Shown here: one piece after another, positions 10,301 through 20,916 of the stretch
Numbering within the stretch: position 1 is the first letter of the stretch
Layout: every line of letters starts with the position of its first letter
Source: Pseudomonadota bacterium
GTDB lineage: Bacteria; Pseudomonadota; Gammaproteobacteria; Burkholderiales; Burkholderiaceae_F
Assembly (NCBI GenBank): GCA_021838715.1
Contig: JAKCCX010000008.1
Span: 1-64,000, forward strand
Length of the DNA stretch: 64,000 bases
Direction: 5' to 3'
The notes under the pieces: model-generated
What the model was told of the DNA's origin: nothing
The model's database searches: none
What the model saw: only the letters and a program-made list of their open reading frames with translations
Made by a program: the position numbers and the translations under genes

Positions 10301-10581
10301 CGGTTCTGCGCCAGCAGCACCAGCAACGGGCCATCCGCGAGGCGGATCTCGGTGCCGTGGAGCAGGCGGAAGTGGTTCGCGGCCGGGATCGTCGTGCGCG
10401 CGTTGCGCAGGGCGATGTGGGCGCGCGCGGCACCGGCGAAGGAGCATTCGTCGGTCAGGGCGAGCCCGGCATACCCGAGGGCGAGTGCGCGCCCGAGCAG
10501 CTCCTCCGGGTGCGATGCGCCCCGCAGAAACGAGAAGTTGGACACGCAGTGGAGTTCCGCGTACTCAGGAAAAGAAGCCAT
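7303..10581 (-). CDS. dnaE2: Error-prone DNA polymerase III alpha subunit DnaE2/ImuC
   Basis: PHP start MASFPEYAELHCVSNFSFLRGASHPEELL; catalytic PPDIDVDFENRRREEV; C-terminal OB fold. Confidence 0.93.
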   Translation of the reverse strand: MASFPEYAELHCVSNFSFLRGASHPEELLGRALALGYAGLALTDECSFAGAARAHIALRNARTTIPAANHFRLLHGTEIRLADGPLLVLLAQNRSGYGNLSELVTRARRAAGKGRYHIDRAAFDTHEPLLRDTLALLIAEPAHGAPSQGGCDAATLKRDAAWLRERFEDRAGIACELLRGPDDTGRLRTLQSLARHYGMPLAAAGGVHMHVRSRKKLQDAVTAIRHGIPLSQCGTRLFPNAERHLRSRARLARIYPPELLAQSVAIAQRCAFSLDALRYEYPDELVPAGETPATHLRRLTLEGAAGRYPRGIPRSVQDQIEHEFQLIGDLQYEPYFLTVHDIVRFARSRGILCQGRGSAANSAVCYCLGITEVDPACSNLLFERFLSRERNEPPDIDVDFENRRREEVMQYVFAKYGRERTALAAAVHTYRTRGAMRDLGAALGLPAERIEQLAKSASLRFREHGLASDEAAGRPRSAGKSPRADETADCALSEDFDHPAREPLAELLPQLIGFPRHLSQHSGGFVIARDRLSRLVPIENAAMPGRTVIQWDKDDLDALGLLKVDVLALGMLSCLRRAFDLVNAFEHRAPSPPIPPCAAEAPARPAALTLANIPREDPAVYEMLSRGDSLGVFQVESRAQMSMLPRLRPQCFYDLVIQTAIVRPGPIQGGMVHPYLRRRQGLEDVSYPSPAVKAVLERTLGVPIFQEQVMQLAIVAAGFTPGEADQLRRAMASWKRKGGIGPLRDKLVSGMLARGYGDEYAERIVRQIEGFGEYGFPESHAASFAWLVYVSAWIKRHHPAAFCAALLDSQPMGFYAPAQIVRSAVDHDVRVLPACVVASDWTCTLEPHEGDAGTPCVRLGLSRIRGLAQEAAQRIVTARIQAPFRNLTDLARRARLSRAELERLAHADALRSLAGNRRTALWDALGVDPQAPHEAPLAADPPAHEAAPALGAPTEEQDIVADYRRTGLSLRRHPLALLRPALQTMRVSSASEIAHARDRQLVRASGIVICRQRPSTAKGVTFVTLEDETGTINIIVRRAISERFERELLQSTLLTVYGQRDSSGPVPHMIAARLVDHSHLLNGLIGKSHDFH

Positions 10582-11941
10582 GCAGGAACCATGTTCGCGG
10601 CGCCGCGAGTTCGCGGTAGATCCAGAGCGTCTGCCCCCGGGTGTTGCGGGCGACGAAGTAATCCCGGTGCACGGCATGCGTTCGCGGGCGAAGGGCATCC
10701 CACCATCCCGCCTCGATCCGCTCGGGGCCGGCCAGCAGCGCCAGGGGGCCGCCGTAGCGGGGCTGGGGATGGTGGGTCTCGGACACGGGCAGGGGTTGGG
10801 ACAGGATCCACAGCGGGCGCAACGCTGCCGGTGGCGGAGCCATGGGTCCGGGGGAGGAAAAGATCGGGGCGCTGCAGTAGGCCCGCTCCGGGCGGTGATC
10901 GTCGCAGGTCTGCAACTGGAATACACCGGCAGAACCCAGGCGTGCATGGAGCATCTCGCAGAGGTGGCGGGTGTTTCGGCGCGCCACGCCCCCTTCCTCG
11001 GGCAGGTTCCGGACGGCCGGGGGCAGCAACTCGCCGCTGGATGTCGAAAATGCATGCGCCCGGAGAACCTCGAGTTCGAGGCCGACGACCGCTTCCGGCA
11101 GATGCGCGCGTGTCAGCCGCTCGGTGAACAGGGATTGCAGCCGGGTGGCATCGCGTTCCGGTGCCGCGAGCATCAGGGGGGTGGCACTGGGCGGCGGCGT
11201 CGTTCCGCGGCGCCTGGGGTGATGCGTGCGCAGCAGCAGGGCGGTGGCGCCCAGGTTGCGTGCGCGCAGGAATGTTTCGGCGCCGCCCAGCAGCCGCATG
11301 AGCGGGCCTTGAAGCGATTCGATGCCGATGGCCGCAGTGGGAAGTTCTTCGTGCAGGCGGAAGCATTCGGGAGCGGGAAGGCAGGCTTGCGGGTCCGGGG
11401 CCGTTCCGGTCATCCGGTCCAGGGCCGTCAGACACCGGGTGCCGAACCGCCGCGCGAAGGCTGCGCGCGGCAGGCGCAGAACGTCCCCGACCGTTTCGAC
11501 GCCGAGAGCGCCCAGCGGCTCGAGCAGCGGCGCCTCCCATGCGAGCGCACGCAGGGGAAGGGGATCCAGGGCGGCGCGGAGTTCGTGCATTTCCACCGCC
11601 AGCGGCGCCGGGGCGGCGGTCAGCCCGAGCGCGCGCGCTCGGGCGAGCGTGTGGGCGGCGGCGGGGGTGGGGGCGCCGGCTGCGGCGATCCGGTCTGCGG
11701 CGAACCCTTGTTCGTGCAGGCCGTCCAGGATCTTGCGATGCAAGGTCGCGCGGCCGCCGAACAGGCGTTCACTGCCGCCGGTTTCGATCAGGAATCCCGC
11801 GTGGTCCGGGCCGGATAGCGGGACGACCTGTGTGCTGAAGCGCTGGGCCCATGCAGACAGGGGGATGGCATGGGTCTCGCTGCCTTGCCGAGGCGACGGC
11901 AGCGGCAAGGGGTCCAGCAGGAAGGCGAACCAGAAAGACAT
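10565..11941 (-). CDS. imuB: ImuB, Y-family-polymerase-like mutasome subunit, short N-terminus
   Basis: LIETGGSERLFGG, LGVETVGDVLRLPRAAFARRFG, WWDALRPRTHAVHRDYFVARNTRGQTLWIYRE. Confidence 0.85.
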   Translation of the reverse strand: MSFWFAFLLDPLPLPSPRQGSETHAIPLSAWAQRFSTQVVPLSGPDHAGFLIETGGSERLFGGRATLHRKILDGLHEQGFAADRIAAAGAPTPAAAHTLARARALGLTAAPAPLAVEMHELRAALDPLPLRALAWEAPLLEPLGALGVETVGDVLRLPRAAFARRFGTRCLTALDRMTGTAPDPQACLPAPECFRLHEELPTAAIGIESLQGPLMRLLGGAETFLRARNLGATALLLRTHHPRRRGTTPPPSATPLMLAAPERDATRLQSLFTERLTRAHLPEAVVGLELEVLRAHAFSTSSGELLPPAVRNLPEEGGVARRNTRHLCEMLHARLGSAGVFQLQTCDDHRPERAYCSAPIFSSPGPMAPPPAALRPLWILSQPLPVSETHHPQPRYGGPLALLAGPERIEAGWWDALRPRTHAVHRDYFVARNTRGQTLWIYRELAAPRTWFLHGFFS

Positions 11942-11960
11942 GGCGACGGCAAGGGGCGGT

Positions 11961-12596
11961 TCATACCGTCGCGCGAATCACGCCGACCGCAAGACCCTCG
12001 ATGACCAGGGGTGTGCGCCGCAGGTCGACCACGATGGGGGCGTAGTCGGGGTTTTCGGCGATCAGTTCGGCCCGGGCGCCTTGCATCTGCAGTCGCTTGA
12101 CGGTGACTTCGTCGCCCAGGCGGGCCACGACGATCTGACCGTTGCGGGCCTGATTCTGCCGGTGGACCGCCAGCCAGTCGCCGTCGAGGATGCCGGCGTC
12201 GCGCATGCTCATGCCGCGGACTTCCAGCAGATAGTCGGCGCGGGGCGTGAACGTGGCGGGATCCACGGCCGGATGCCGGAGAACGTTTTCCTGGGCGAGG
12301 ATGGGGCTGCCCGCCGCGACTTTACCGATCAGGGGCAGACCGAACTCGCGTGGCGGTTCGGCGCGGATGGATTCGTGCAGGCGGATGCCGCGCGAGGTTC
12401 CGGAAATCAGTTCGATCAGTCCTTTCTTCTGCAGCGCCTGCAGGTGCTGTTCCGCGGCGTTGAGCGAGCGGAACCCGAACGCGCGGGCGATTTCCTCGCG
12501 CGTCGGCGGAGCGCCGCTTTGCGTGAGCGTCGTGCGAATGAATTCGAGAATTTCGCGTTGACGGGCGGTCAAGATGCCGGTCGGGTCGGGATGCAT
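11961..12596 (-). CDS. lexA: LexA repressor
   Basis: [44 protein letters not shown]; Ser/Lys protease domain [11 protein letters not shown]...[12 protein letters not shown]. Confidence 0.95.
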   Translation of the reverse strand: MHPDPTGILTARQREILEFIRTTLTQSGAPPTREEIARAFGFRSLNAAEQHLQALQKKGLIELISGTSRGIRLHESIRAEPPREFGLPLIGKVAAGSPILAQENVLRHPAVDPATFTPRADYLLEVRGMSMRDAGILDGDWLAVHRQNQARNGQIVVARLGDEVTVKRLQMQGARAELIAENPDYAPIVVDLRRTPLVIEGLAVGVIRATV

Positions 12597-12688
12597 GAGC
12601 GGGCTCCTGCGCTGGTTCGGCGCCTTGGGGTCCCCGCGCGGACTCGGGCGGAGGCGGCAAGGCGCCGCGGGATACTGAATTTGTTCAC

Positions 12689-12718
12689 ACTGTACGGATA
12701 TACAGTATCCATTGTCAA
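12689..12718 (-). promoter_or_regulatory. lexA promoter with SOS box: minus-strand TTGACA (12713-12718), 18-bp spacer, TACAGT (12689-12694); CTG-N10-CAG at 12690-12705
   Basis: ctgtacggatatacag read directly, inside the promoter spacer. Confidence 0.88.
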
Positions 12719-12960
12719 CCGGGTTCGGTGATAGACTCGCCCGCAAGGATTTTTTGTGAAGCCGCCGCGTACCGTGGTTGTACCGTTTGGCGGTTTTCGA
12801 TAGCGGCCATTCGTGGCGACGGCGTGGTGGAGAAACCGGCGCGGCTCTTTCCGGCGCGCTGTGCCCGCGCAAAGATTGTTCCATCCGTTCTACCTGTCCG
12901 ACGACACACGCGCGCCAGCTTTCGCTGTGCTTGCGTCGGCTTGAACATTTGCACCGAATC

Positions 12961-13635
12961 ATGAATACGCAAGAGGCGAAGATCGTCTTGGAAGCGGCCT
13001 TGCTCACCGCGGAGCAGCCGCTTGCCGTGAGTCAGTTGCGCAAGCTGTTCCCGGAAGAACTCGATGACGAAACCGTCCGGATTCTGCTGGAGGACCTGCG
13101 TCGCGATTGGGCGGGACGGGGAATCGAACTGGTTCCGCTGGCAAGCGGGTGGCGTTTCCAGAGTACGGCGGCGATGACGCCGTACCTGGATCGCCTGCAT
13201 CCGGAAAAGCCGCCGAAGTACTCGCGCGCAATCCTGGAAACGCTGGCGATCGTTGCCTACCGGCAGCCCGTGACGCGTGGTGACATCGAGGAAATCCGGG
13301 GAGTGAGCGTTTCCTCGCCGGTGATCAAGACGCTGGAGGAGCGGGGCTGGATCGAGGCGATCGGCCATCGCGAGGCGCCGGGGCGTCCGGCGCTGTTCGC
13401 GACCACGCCCGCATTTCTGGATGATTTTGGCCTGCGCTCGCTGCAGGAACTGCCGCCGATCGGGGTCGATTCCGAAACCGGCGACGCGAAACCGGAGCTT
13501 CCGCTGTCCGGGGCGGGGATCACCGCTACGTCCGCTTCGGCGGCACCGGCGGAGGACGCCCTGGTTTTGCAGACCGATTTGATCGACGCCATTCCGGCTA
13601 CCGAAGCCCTTACCGAAACGAATTCTTCTCTATGA
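12961..13635 (+). CDS. scpB: SMC-Scp complex subunit ScpB
   Basis: [45 protein letters not shown]. Confidence 0.92.
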   Translation: MNTQEAKIVLEAALLTAEQPLAVSQLRKLFPEELDDETVRILLEDLRRDWAGRGIELVPLASGWRFQSTAAMTPYLDRLHPEKPPKYSRAILETLAIVAYRQPVTRGDIEEIRGVSVSSPVIKTLEERGWIEAIGHREAPGRPALFATTPAFLDDFGLRSLQELPPIGVDSETGDAKPELPLSGAGITATSASAAPAEDALVLQTDLIDAIPATEALTETNSSL

Positions 13636-15164
13636 ACTCAAGTCCATCTGTGGATCTGCCCGACGACGGGCGTGCCCCCGATTCCGACGTGTTGTCGGAA
13701 CCCGTTCCTTTGCGCGATGCGGCGGAAGGCCGCGACGCCGCGCCGGCCGCCGAAGGCCGGTCGCCCGAATCGGAGGGCTCGCCGGCGGATCCGTCTGCCG
13801 GGTCCGGGGAGCGCCGGGGGCGGGGCCTGCTCGGCCGTCGCCGCCGGGGTCCGCGCCACGGCGAGCGCGGGGCGCAGGGCGCCGCACCGGAAGGGGCGGA
13901 CGATGCCGCCGTGCCGGCCGTGCCGGCCGCTCCGGTCGGGGAGGGTGAGGATTTCTCCGGGCTGGCGATGGCGGAGCAGGCGCTGGACCACGCCGTCCTG
14001 GATCGCGGAAAGCGGGCGGCCAAGCAGGCGCTGAACGCCCAGTCCGACAAGTTGCACAAGGTTCTGGCGGATGCGGGAATCGGGTCGCGGCGCGACATGG
14101 AAGAACTCATCGTCGCCGGCCGGGTGTCGGTCAACGGCCAGCCGGCGCATGTCGGGCAGCGGGTTCTGCCGACCGATCAGGTGCGGGTCAACGGCAAGCT
14201 GCTGATGCGAAAGCAGCCCGGGCGCTTGCCGCGCGTGCTGCTGTACCACAAGCCCGCCGGAGAGATCGTGTCGCAGGATGATCCACAGTCGCGGGCAACG
14301 GTCTTCGACAAATTGCCCAAGATTTCCGGCGGACGCTGGATCGCCGTCGGCCGGCTGGATTTCAACACGGAGGGTCTGCTGGTGCTGACGACCTCGGGGG
14401 ATCTGGCCAATCGCTTGATGCATCCGCGATTCGAGGTCGAGCGGGAATATGCCGTGCGCATCCTGGGCGACCTGACGCCGGAGATCCAGGCGCGCCTGCT
14501 CGAGGGGGTGGAACTGGACGATGGCCCGGCGCGTTTTTCCCGGGTGGAGGATGCTGGCGGGCAGGGTGCAAACCACTGGTACCGCGTGGTCATCCAGGAA
14601 GGCCGCAACCGCGAGGTGCGCCGGGTGTTCGATGCGGTCGGACTGACGGTCAGCCGCCTGATCCGGACCCGGTTCGGCGCGGTTCAACTGCCGCGCACAC
14701 TCTCCCGGGGGCGGTATCAGGAACTGTCGCCGGCGTGGGTCGAGGCCTGGCTGAGCGACCTGGGGATCGCAATCAATGAGATGCGGTCGGGGGCGGGGCC
14801 GGCCGGACGCGGCAAGCCGGGAGGCGCCAAGCGTGGCAATCGCACGAACGGCGGCGGCGCCCGAAGCAACGCCGGGCGTCCGGGCGGCGGGCGTCAGCCG
14901 GATCCGATGGCGACGACCGTGCATTACTTCGCGCAGGGCGCGCTGCCGGGCATGAAAGGGCCGTCGCGCCGGCCTGCCGGGGGGCGTCCGACAGGAGGCT
15001 CGCGTCAGCCGGATCCGCTGACCAGCACCGTCAGCTACATCGCCAACGGCCACGGGACCGGAGCGATGCGCGGCCCGCGCGGCGGCGGCGGTGGGGGCGG
15101 AGCCGGCGCGGGCCGGGGCAATTTCCGGCGCCCGAAGCCCCGGGGGGGCGGATTCGGCGGTTAG
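13632..15164 (+). CDS. rluB: 23S rRNA pseudouridine synthase RluB with low-complexity N- and C-terminal extensions
   Basis: S4 domain [50 protein letters not shown] overlap with scpB. Confidence 0.9.
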   Translation: MNSSPSVDLPDDGRAPDSDVLSEPVPLRDAAEGRDAAPAAEGRSPESEGSPADPSAGSGERRGRGLLGRRRRGPRHGERGAQGAAPEGADDAAVPAVPAAPVGEGEDFSGLAMAEQALDHAVLDRGKRAAKQALNAQSDKLHKVLADAGIGSRRDMEELIVAGRVSVNGQPAHVGQRVLPTDQVRVNGKLLMRKQPGRLPRVLLYHKPAGEIVSQDDPQSRATVFDKLPKISGGRWIAVGRLDFNTEGLLVLTTSGDLANRLMHPRFEVEREYAVRILGDLTPEIQARLLEGVELDDGPARFSRVEDAGGQGANHWYRVVIQEGRNREVRRVFDAVGLTVSRLIRTRFGAVQLPRTLSRGRYQELSPAWVEAWLSDLGIAINEMRSGAGPAGRGKPGGAKRGNRTNGGGARSNAGRPGGGRQPDPMATTVHYFAQGALPGMKGPSRRPAGGRPTGGSRQPDPLTSTVSYIANGHGTGAMRGPRGGGGGGGAGAGRGNFRRPKPRGGGFGG

Positions 15165-15228
15165 CCCGGAAGGCGCCGTGGCCGGCAGGACGATCGCGAA
15201 ACGCCTGCCGTGTTGCAGCGCTTCGGTA

Positions 15229-15392
15229 TATAATAGTCAGTTGTCGGACTAGGTGCGCCATCCGGCGGCGGAGCCGGTGTCCTGCCGAATTGGTTGCGGC
15301 GCCCGGCGCCGGCTTCCGGCCGTCGGGAGTGAGGCGTCCGCCTGTTTTTTGCGGATGAGGAGAATGGGCTAGCAACGGCCCATTTTTTTTTC
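15229..15392 (+). ncRNA. Candidate rimP leader/attenuator: TATAAT at 15229-15234, then structured leader ending in intrinsic terminator ATGGGC-N8-GCCCAT-T9
   Basis: Hairpin aatgggctagcaacggcccat followed by ttttttttt immediately before rimP. Confidence 0.6.
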
Positions 15393-15393
15393 C

Positions 15394-16089
15394 TTGAAAG
15401 AGACCGTAGTGCAAACCGAATCGCAAGCTGCGCAGATTCCGGCAGTTTCGGCTCGGCAGCGGCCCGGCGCCCTGGCGCCCGGCCATGCCGAGTTGCTTGC
15501 GCGCACCGTGACCGGCCTGGGCTACGAGCTGGTGGATGTGGAGCGTGCCGGTGGGGGTTTGCTGCGGGTGACGATCGATCGCGAGCCGCAGGAGGGAACC
15601 GCCGGAGAGGATGCGGCGGGTGCTCTGCGCATCACGGTCGACGACTGCGAGCGGGTGAGCCGGCACTTGAGCCACCTTTTCGCCGTCGAAGGGATCGATT
15701 ACGACCGGCTGGAAGTGTCTTCCCCCGGGCTGGATCGTCCGCTGCGCAGCGCGCGCGATTTCGTGCGGTTCGCCGGCGCGCTGGCAAAGGTGCAGTTGTG
15801 GGAGCCGGCGGCGGGAAGGCGTCGTTTCCGCGGGCGGCTGCTCGGACTCGTCGCTGGTGCGGACGGAGCGGGGGAGCGGGTGCGCATGGCGCTGATCCCG
15901 GAGGGCGCGCTGCCGGCGGGTGGGGCGCGCCGCGGCGTTGCCGGTGCGCGGAAGGCGGGCGCGGCGGTGCCGGAGGAAACGATCGAGTTTGCATTGGCGG
16001 ATGTCGAAAAGGCACGTCTCGCTCCGGAGTGGGAGTTTGCCGCGCCGGAGTCGGCCCGGCGTGGCGGGCGTCCGCGTGGGAAAAAATAG
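15394..16089 (+). CDS. rimP: Ribosome maturation factor RimP
   Basis: [48 protein letters not shown]. Confidence 0.9.
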   Translation: MKETVVQTESQAAQIPAVSARQRPGALAPGHAELLARTVTGLGYELVDVERAGGGLLRVTIDREPQEGTAGEDAAGALRITVDDCERVSRHLSHLFAVEGIDYDRLEVSSPGLDRPLRSARDFVRFAGALAKVQLWEPAAGRRRFRGRLLGLVAGADGAGERVRMALIPEGALPAGGARRGVAGARKAGAAVPEETIEFALADVEKARLAPEWEFAAPESARRGGRPRGKK

Positions 16090-16125
16090 GGTTCTGGCTG
16101 TTTTCGTTGGGGTTGAGCGATCACG

Positions 16126-17604
16126 ATGAGTCGAGAAATTCTGTTGCTGGTGGATGCGTTGGCGCGCGAGAAGAACGTCCCGAAGGACGTCGTTTTCGGC
16201 GCGCTCGAATCCGCGCTCGCCGCTGCGACCAAGCGGCTGTTCGCCGAGGATGACGTGGAGATCCGGGTTGCCGTCGATCGGGAAACCGGCGAGTACGACG
16301 CGTTCCGGCGCTGGCTCGTCGTTCCGGACGAGGCCGGCCTCCAGGAGCCGGGCCATCAGATCATCCTGACCGATGCGCGCGAGCAGATCCCTGACGTCGA
16401 GGTCGACGAGTACATCGAGGAGTCGTTGCCGCGGCAGGATCTCGGCCGCCGCTTCGCGCAGGATACGAAGCAGGTGATCCTGCAGAAGATCCGCGATGCC
16501 GAGCGCGAGCAGTTGCTGGCGGAGTTTCTGTCCCGCAACGATTCGATCGTCAATGGCACCATCAAGCGCATGGACAAGGGGGATGCCATCGTCGAGATCG
16601 GCAAGATCGAGGGTCGCCTGCCTCGTTCCGAGATGATCCCGAAGGAAAACCTGCGCATCGGCGACCGCGCCCGCGCCTACGTCGCGAAGATCGATCGCAA
16701 TCTGCGGGGTCCCCAGGTCATTTTGACGCGGACGTCGCCCGAATTCCTGATGAAGCTCTTCGAGCTCGAGGTTCCGGAGATCGAGCAGGGACTGCTGCAG
16801 ATCAAGTCTGCGGCCCGCGATCCGGGCGTCCGCGCCAAGATCGCGGTGTGGACCAACGATCGCCGCATCGATCCGATCGGCACCTGCGTCGGCATGCGCG
16901 GCTCCCGCGTCCAGGCAGTCACCAATGAGCTGGGCGGCGAGCGCGTCGATATCGTGCTGTGGTCGGACGACCCGGCGCAGTTCGTGATCGGCGCCCTGGC
17001 GCCGGCCAACGTGTCGTCGATCGTCGTCGACGAGGATCAGCATTCGATGGATGTCGTCGTCGACGAGGACAATCTCGCGATCGCGATCGGACGCAGCGGC
17101 CAGAACGTGCGGCTGGCCTCGGAACTGACCGGCTGGCAGATCAACATCATGACGGCCGAGGAATCCGAGCAGAAGCAGCACCAGGAGCAGGAGAACATCC
17201 GCAAGTCGTTCATGGAAAGCCTGGACGTGGATCAGGAGGTCGCGGACATCCTGATCGGCGAGGGCTTCTCGAGCGTTGAGGAGATCGCCTACGTGCCGGT
17301 GAACGAGCTGCTGGAGATCGAGTCGTTCGATCCGGACACCGTCGAGGAACTGCGTACCCGGGCGCGCAATGCCGTGCTGACCGAGGCGATCCGGCGCGAG
17401 GAAACCCTCGACAAGGCGGACAAGACGCTGCTCGAACTCGACGGCGTGGACGCGGAACTGGCGATCAAGCTCGCGGCAGCGGGGATCCGCACGCGCGATG
17501 AGCTCGGGGACCTGGGTGTCGATGAACTGGTGGACATGGCCGGGATCGAACCGGCACGGGCCAGCGCCCTGATCATGGCGGCGCGCGCGCACTGGTTCGA
17601 GTGA
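16126..17604 (+). CDS. nusA: Transcription termination/antitermination protein NusA
   Basis: [18 protein letters not shown]...S1 and KH domains ([26 protein letters not shown]). Confidence 0.96.
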   Translation: MSREILLLVDALAREKNVPKDVVFGALESALAAATKRLFAEDDVEIRVAVDRETGEYDAFRRWLVVPDEAGLQEPGHQIILTDAREQIPDVEVDEYIEESLPRQDLGRRFAQDTKQVILQKIRDAEREQLLAEFLSRNDSIVNGTIKRMDKGDAIVEIGKIEGRLPRSEMIPKENLRIGDRARAYVAKIDRNLRGPQVILTRTSPEFLMKLFELEVPEIEQGLLQIKSAARDPGVRAKIAVWTNDRRIDPIGTCVGMRGSRVQAVTNELGGERVDIVLWSDDPAQFVIGALAPANVSSIVVDEDQHSMDVVVDEDNLAIAIGRSGQNVRLASELTGWQINIMTAEESEQKQHQEQENIRKSFMESLDVDQEVADILIGEGFSSVEEIAYVPVNELLEIESFDPDTVEELRTRARNAVLTEAIRREETLDKADKTLLELDGVDAELAIKLAAAGIRTRDELGDLGVDELVDMAGIEPARASALIMAARAHWFE

Positions 17605-17630
17605 TTTCGGGAAAAGGGGTCTGACACAGG

Positions 17631-20399
17631 ATGGCCAGCAACACAGTCGCTCAATTCGCAACGGAACTGAAGCTTCCGCCGTCGGTGCTGTTGGAGCAGT
17701 TGCGCTCCGCCGGCGTGGACAAGCACGTCGAAACCGACGAACTGTCGGAGGAAGACAAGGCGCGTCTGCTCGAAGCGTTGCGCAAGGCGCACGGTGGCAG
17801 CCAGGATGCCGGCAAGCGGAAGATCACCCTCACGCGCCGCTCGACTTCGGCAATCAAGCAGGCGGACGCGACCGGCAAGGCGCGCACGATTCAGGTCGAG
17901 GTTCGCAAGAAGCGCGTGTTCGTCAAGCGTGATGAGTCCGAGGGCGATGCGGTTTCGGCGCCGTCGACCGCGGTTGCCGCTTCCGTCATCGATGAGACCG
18001 AGCAGGCGCGCCGCGAAGAAGAGGCGCGCCGTCAGGCCGAACTGATCGCCCGCCAGATGGAAGAGGCACGCGAGCGCGCCGAACGCGCGCAGCGCGAACT
18101 CGAAGAGGCGCAGCGGCGCGAGCAGGCGGCGCGCGAGGCCTCGGAGTCGCAGGCTGCCGAAGGGCAGGCGCAACTGGAGCGCGCGCAGGCCGAACGGGAT
18201 GCAGCGGCGGTGGCGCAGGCACAGGCTGCGGAACAGGCGCGGCTTGCGCAACTGGAGCAGGAACGTGCGCGCCGGGCGGTCGAAGAGGAAGTCGCGGCGA
18301 TCAAGAACATGATGGCGGCGCCCAAGAAGGTGTTGCGGGCTCCCGCGGCCGAAGGAACACTGCACAAGCCGGCAACGGCGGCTGTGCCGGCCAAGACCGG
18401 CACAGCCGCGAAGCCCGCGGGCGAGCGCAAGGACGACAAGAAGGCGCCCGTGGCAGGGGCCAAGGAAGTGAAGTCCGCCAAGCTCGCGTCGAGCTGGTCC
18501 GAGGACGCGGCGCGCCGGCGGCAGATCAAGACCCGCGGCGACTCCGCCGCCCCCGGAGCGGGAGCCTCCTGGCGCGCGCCGAAGGGACATCGCCGGCAGG
18601 ACGAGCGGGACAAGAACCAGTTCGCCGCGCCCGAGGCCATCGTGCGCGAGGTGTCGGTACCCGAAACCATCACGGTTGCGGATCTGGCGCACAAGATGGC
18701 GGTCAAGGCGTCCGAGGTCATCAAGCTGTTGATGAAACTCGGCCAGATGGTCACGATCAACCAGGTGCTGGACCAGGAGACGGCGATGATCGTCGTCGAG
18801 GAAATGGGGCACAAGGCGTTTGCGGCCAAGCTCGACGACCCGGAGGCCCTGCTCGCGGAGCAGGAGCCGAATGCGCCGCACGCGGCCATGGAGCCGCGTC
18901 CGCCCGTCGTGACCGTCATGGGCCACGTCGACCACGGCAAGACCTCGTTGCTGGATTACATCCGCCGCGCCAAGGTTGCCGCCGGCGAAGCCGGCGGGAT
19001 CACGCAGCATATCGGCGCGTATCACGTCGAGACCCCGCGCGGCGTCATCACCTTTCTCGATACGCCGGGTCACGAAGCGTTCACGGCGATGCGGGCGCGC
19101 GGCGCGAAGGCGACGGACATCGTCATCCTCGTCGTTGCGGCCGACGACGGCGTGATGCCGCAGACCGCGGAGGCGATCGCTCACGCGAGATCCGCCGGCG
19201 TGCCGATCGTCGTCGCGCTCAACAAGATCGACAAGCCGGAAGCCAACCCGGAGCGGGTGAAGCAGGAACTGGTTGTGCACTCGGTCGTGCCCGAGGAGTA
19301 CGGCGGCGATTCGCCGTTCGTTCCGGTGTCCGCCAAGACCGGGGCCGGGATCGACGACCTGCTCGAGAACGTCCTGCTCCAGGCCGAGGTTCTGGAGTTG
19401 CAGGCGCCGAAGGAGGCGCCGGCCAAGGGCCTGATCATCGAGTCCCGCCTGGACAAGGGGCGCGGACCGGTGGCGTCGGTGCTGGTGCAGTCCGGAACCC
19501 TCAAGCGCGGGGACGTCGTCCTTGCGGGAAGCTGCTTCGGCCGCGTGCGCGCGATGCTCGACGAGAGCGGAAAGTCGATCCCGTCGGCGGGACCGTCGAT
19601 CCCGGTGGAAATCCAGGGTCTTTCGGACGTTCCTGCGGCAGGCGACGAACTGATCGTGTTGGGCGACGAGCGCAAGGCGCGGGAAATCGCCCTGTTCCGC
19701 CAAGGCAAGTTCCGCGACACCAAGCTCGCCAAGCAGCAGGCCGCCAAGCTCGAGAACATTTTCGAGAGCATGGGCGAGGGCGAGGTCAAGACCCTGGCGC
19801 TGATCATCAAGTCGGATGTTCAGGGTTCCCAGGAGGCGCTGGTGCATGCGCTCACCAAGCTCTCGACAGCGGAAGTCAAGGTTCAGGTGGTGCATGCGCA
19901 GGTGGGCGGCGTGACCGAAAGCGATGTCAATCTCGCGATGGCGTCCAAGGCGGTCATCATCGGCTTCAACGTGCGGGCCGACCAGTCGGCGCGCAAGCTG
20001 GCCGAGGGCAACGGCATCGACATCCGCTACTACAACGTCATCTATGACGCGGTCGACGACGTGCGTGCCGCCCTGGGTGGAATGCTGACTCCGGAAAAAC
20101 GCGAAAACGTCCTTGGCCTGGTGGAGATCCGGCAGGTGTTCCGGATTTCCAAGGTGGGGTCGGTCGCCGGCTGTATGGTGCTCGACGGCCTGATCAAGCG
20201 TACCGCGAGTGCCCGCCTGTTGCGCGACAACGTCGTGATCTGGACGGGCGAGCTCGATTCGCTCAAGCGGTTCAAGGATGACGTGCGCGAAGTCAAGGCG
20301 GGTTTCGAGTGCGGCCTTTCGCTCAAGGGATACGACGACATCAAGGAAGGCGATCAGCTTGAGGTCTTCGAGGTGCAGGAGGTTGCCCGGACGCTTTGA
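17631..20399 (+). CDS. infB: Translation initiation factor IF-2
   Basis: [36 protein letters not shown]. Confidence 0.97.
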   Translation: MASNTVAQFATELKLPPSVLLEQLRSAGVDKHVETDELSEEDKARLLEALRKAHGGSQDAGKRKITLTRRSTSAIKQADATGKARTIQVEVRKKRVFVKRDESEGDAVSAPSTAVAASVIDETEQARREEEARRQAELIARQMEEARERAERAQRELEEAQRREQAAREASESQAAEGQAQLERAQAERDAAAVAQAQAAEQARLAQLEQERARRAVEEEVAAIKNMMAAPKKVLRAPAAEGTLHKPATAAVPAKTGTAAKPAGERKDDKKAPVAGAKEVKSAKLASSWSEDAARRRQIKTRGDSAAPGAGASWRAPKGHRRQDERDKNQFAAPEAIVREVSVPETITVADLAHKMAVKASEVIKLLMKLGQMVTINQVLDQETAMIVVEEMGHKAFAAKLDDPEALLAEQEPNAPHAAMEPRPPVVTVMGHVDHGKTSLLDYIRRAKVAAGEAGGITQHIGAYHVETPRGVITFLDTPGHEAFTAMRARGAKATDIVILVVAADDGVMPQTAEAIAHARSAGVPIVVALNKIDKPEANPERVKQELVVHSVVPEEYGGDSPFVPVSAKTGAGIDDLLENVLLQAEVLELQAPKEAPAKGLIIESRLDKGRGPVASVLVQSGTLKRGDVVLAGSCFGRVRAMLDESGKSIPSAGPSIPVEIQGLSDVPAAGDELIVLGDERKAREIALFRQGKFRDTKLAKQQAAKLENIFESMGEGEVKTLALIIKSDVQGSQEALVHALTKLSTAEVKVQVVHAQVGGVTESDVNLAMASKAVIIGFNVRADQSARKLAEGNGIDIRYYNVIYDAVDDVRAALGGMLTPEKRENVLGLVEIRQVFRISKVGSVAGCMVLDGLIKRTASARLLRDNVVIWTGELDSLKRFKDDVREVKAGFECGLSLKGYDDIKEGDQLEVFEVQEVARTL

Positions 20400-20523
20400 C
20401 CTCCGCCTTGCGCCACGTCGCGCATCGCCGGGTGATGGATGGCGGCGGGGTGGTGTCGGGGTGGTGTGGAAGAGGCAGGACCGCCGGCAGGCACTGCATC
20501 GTGGACGACCAGAGAACCCAGTC

Positions 20524-20877
20524 ATGGTGAAATCCCCAAACCGCGGCCAACGCGTCGCCGACCAGATCCAGCGCGATCTTTCGGAACTGATCGCGCGCGA
20601 AGTGCGCGATCCGCGCGTCGGCATGGTGACGATCAGCGGCGTCGATCTGACGCCGGATTACGCCCACGCCAAGGTGCATTTCACCGTGATCGGGTCCGAT
20701 CCGGCCGAATCCGCTGCGGGGCTCAACGCCGCGGCGGGGCACTTGCACAACCTGCTGTTCAAGCGCCTGCGCATCCATACCGTGCCCCGGCTGCATTTCG
20801 TGCAGGACACCTCGATCGAGCGCGGGTTCCGCATCGACGCCTTGATCGATGAAGCGATGCGGGAGACCGGCAAATAG
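20524..20877 (+). CDS. rbfA: Ribosome-binding factor A
   Basis: [45 protein letters not shown]. Confidence 0.93.
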   Translation: MVKSPNRGQRVADQIQRDLSELIAREVRDPRVGMVTISGVDLTPDYAHAKVHFTVIGSDPAESAAGLNAAAGHLHNLLFKRLRIHTVPRLHFVQDTSIERGFRIDALIDEAMRETGK

Positions 20878-20916
20878 GGGTCATCCCGGTCCCTCCGGGG
20901 ATGGGGCGAGAGAACG

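Noticed and set aside
7105-11818. Long plus-strand ORFs (7105-8517, 9298-11127, 10352-11818)
   Set aside because: Antisense to dnaE2 and imuB; low-complexity R/G/A-rich translations without domains.
15031-20624. Minus-strand ORFs of 876 and 1111 aa
   Set aside because: Antisense to rimP-nusA-infB-rbfA; translations rich in LDVRDLLAR-like antisense patterns, no family signal.
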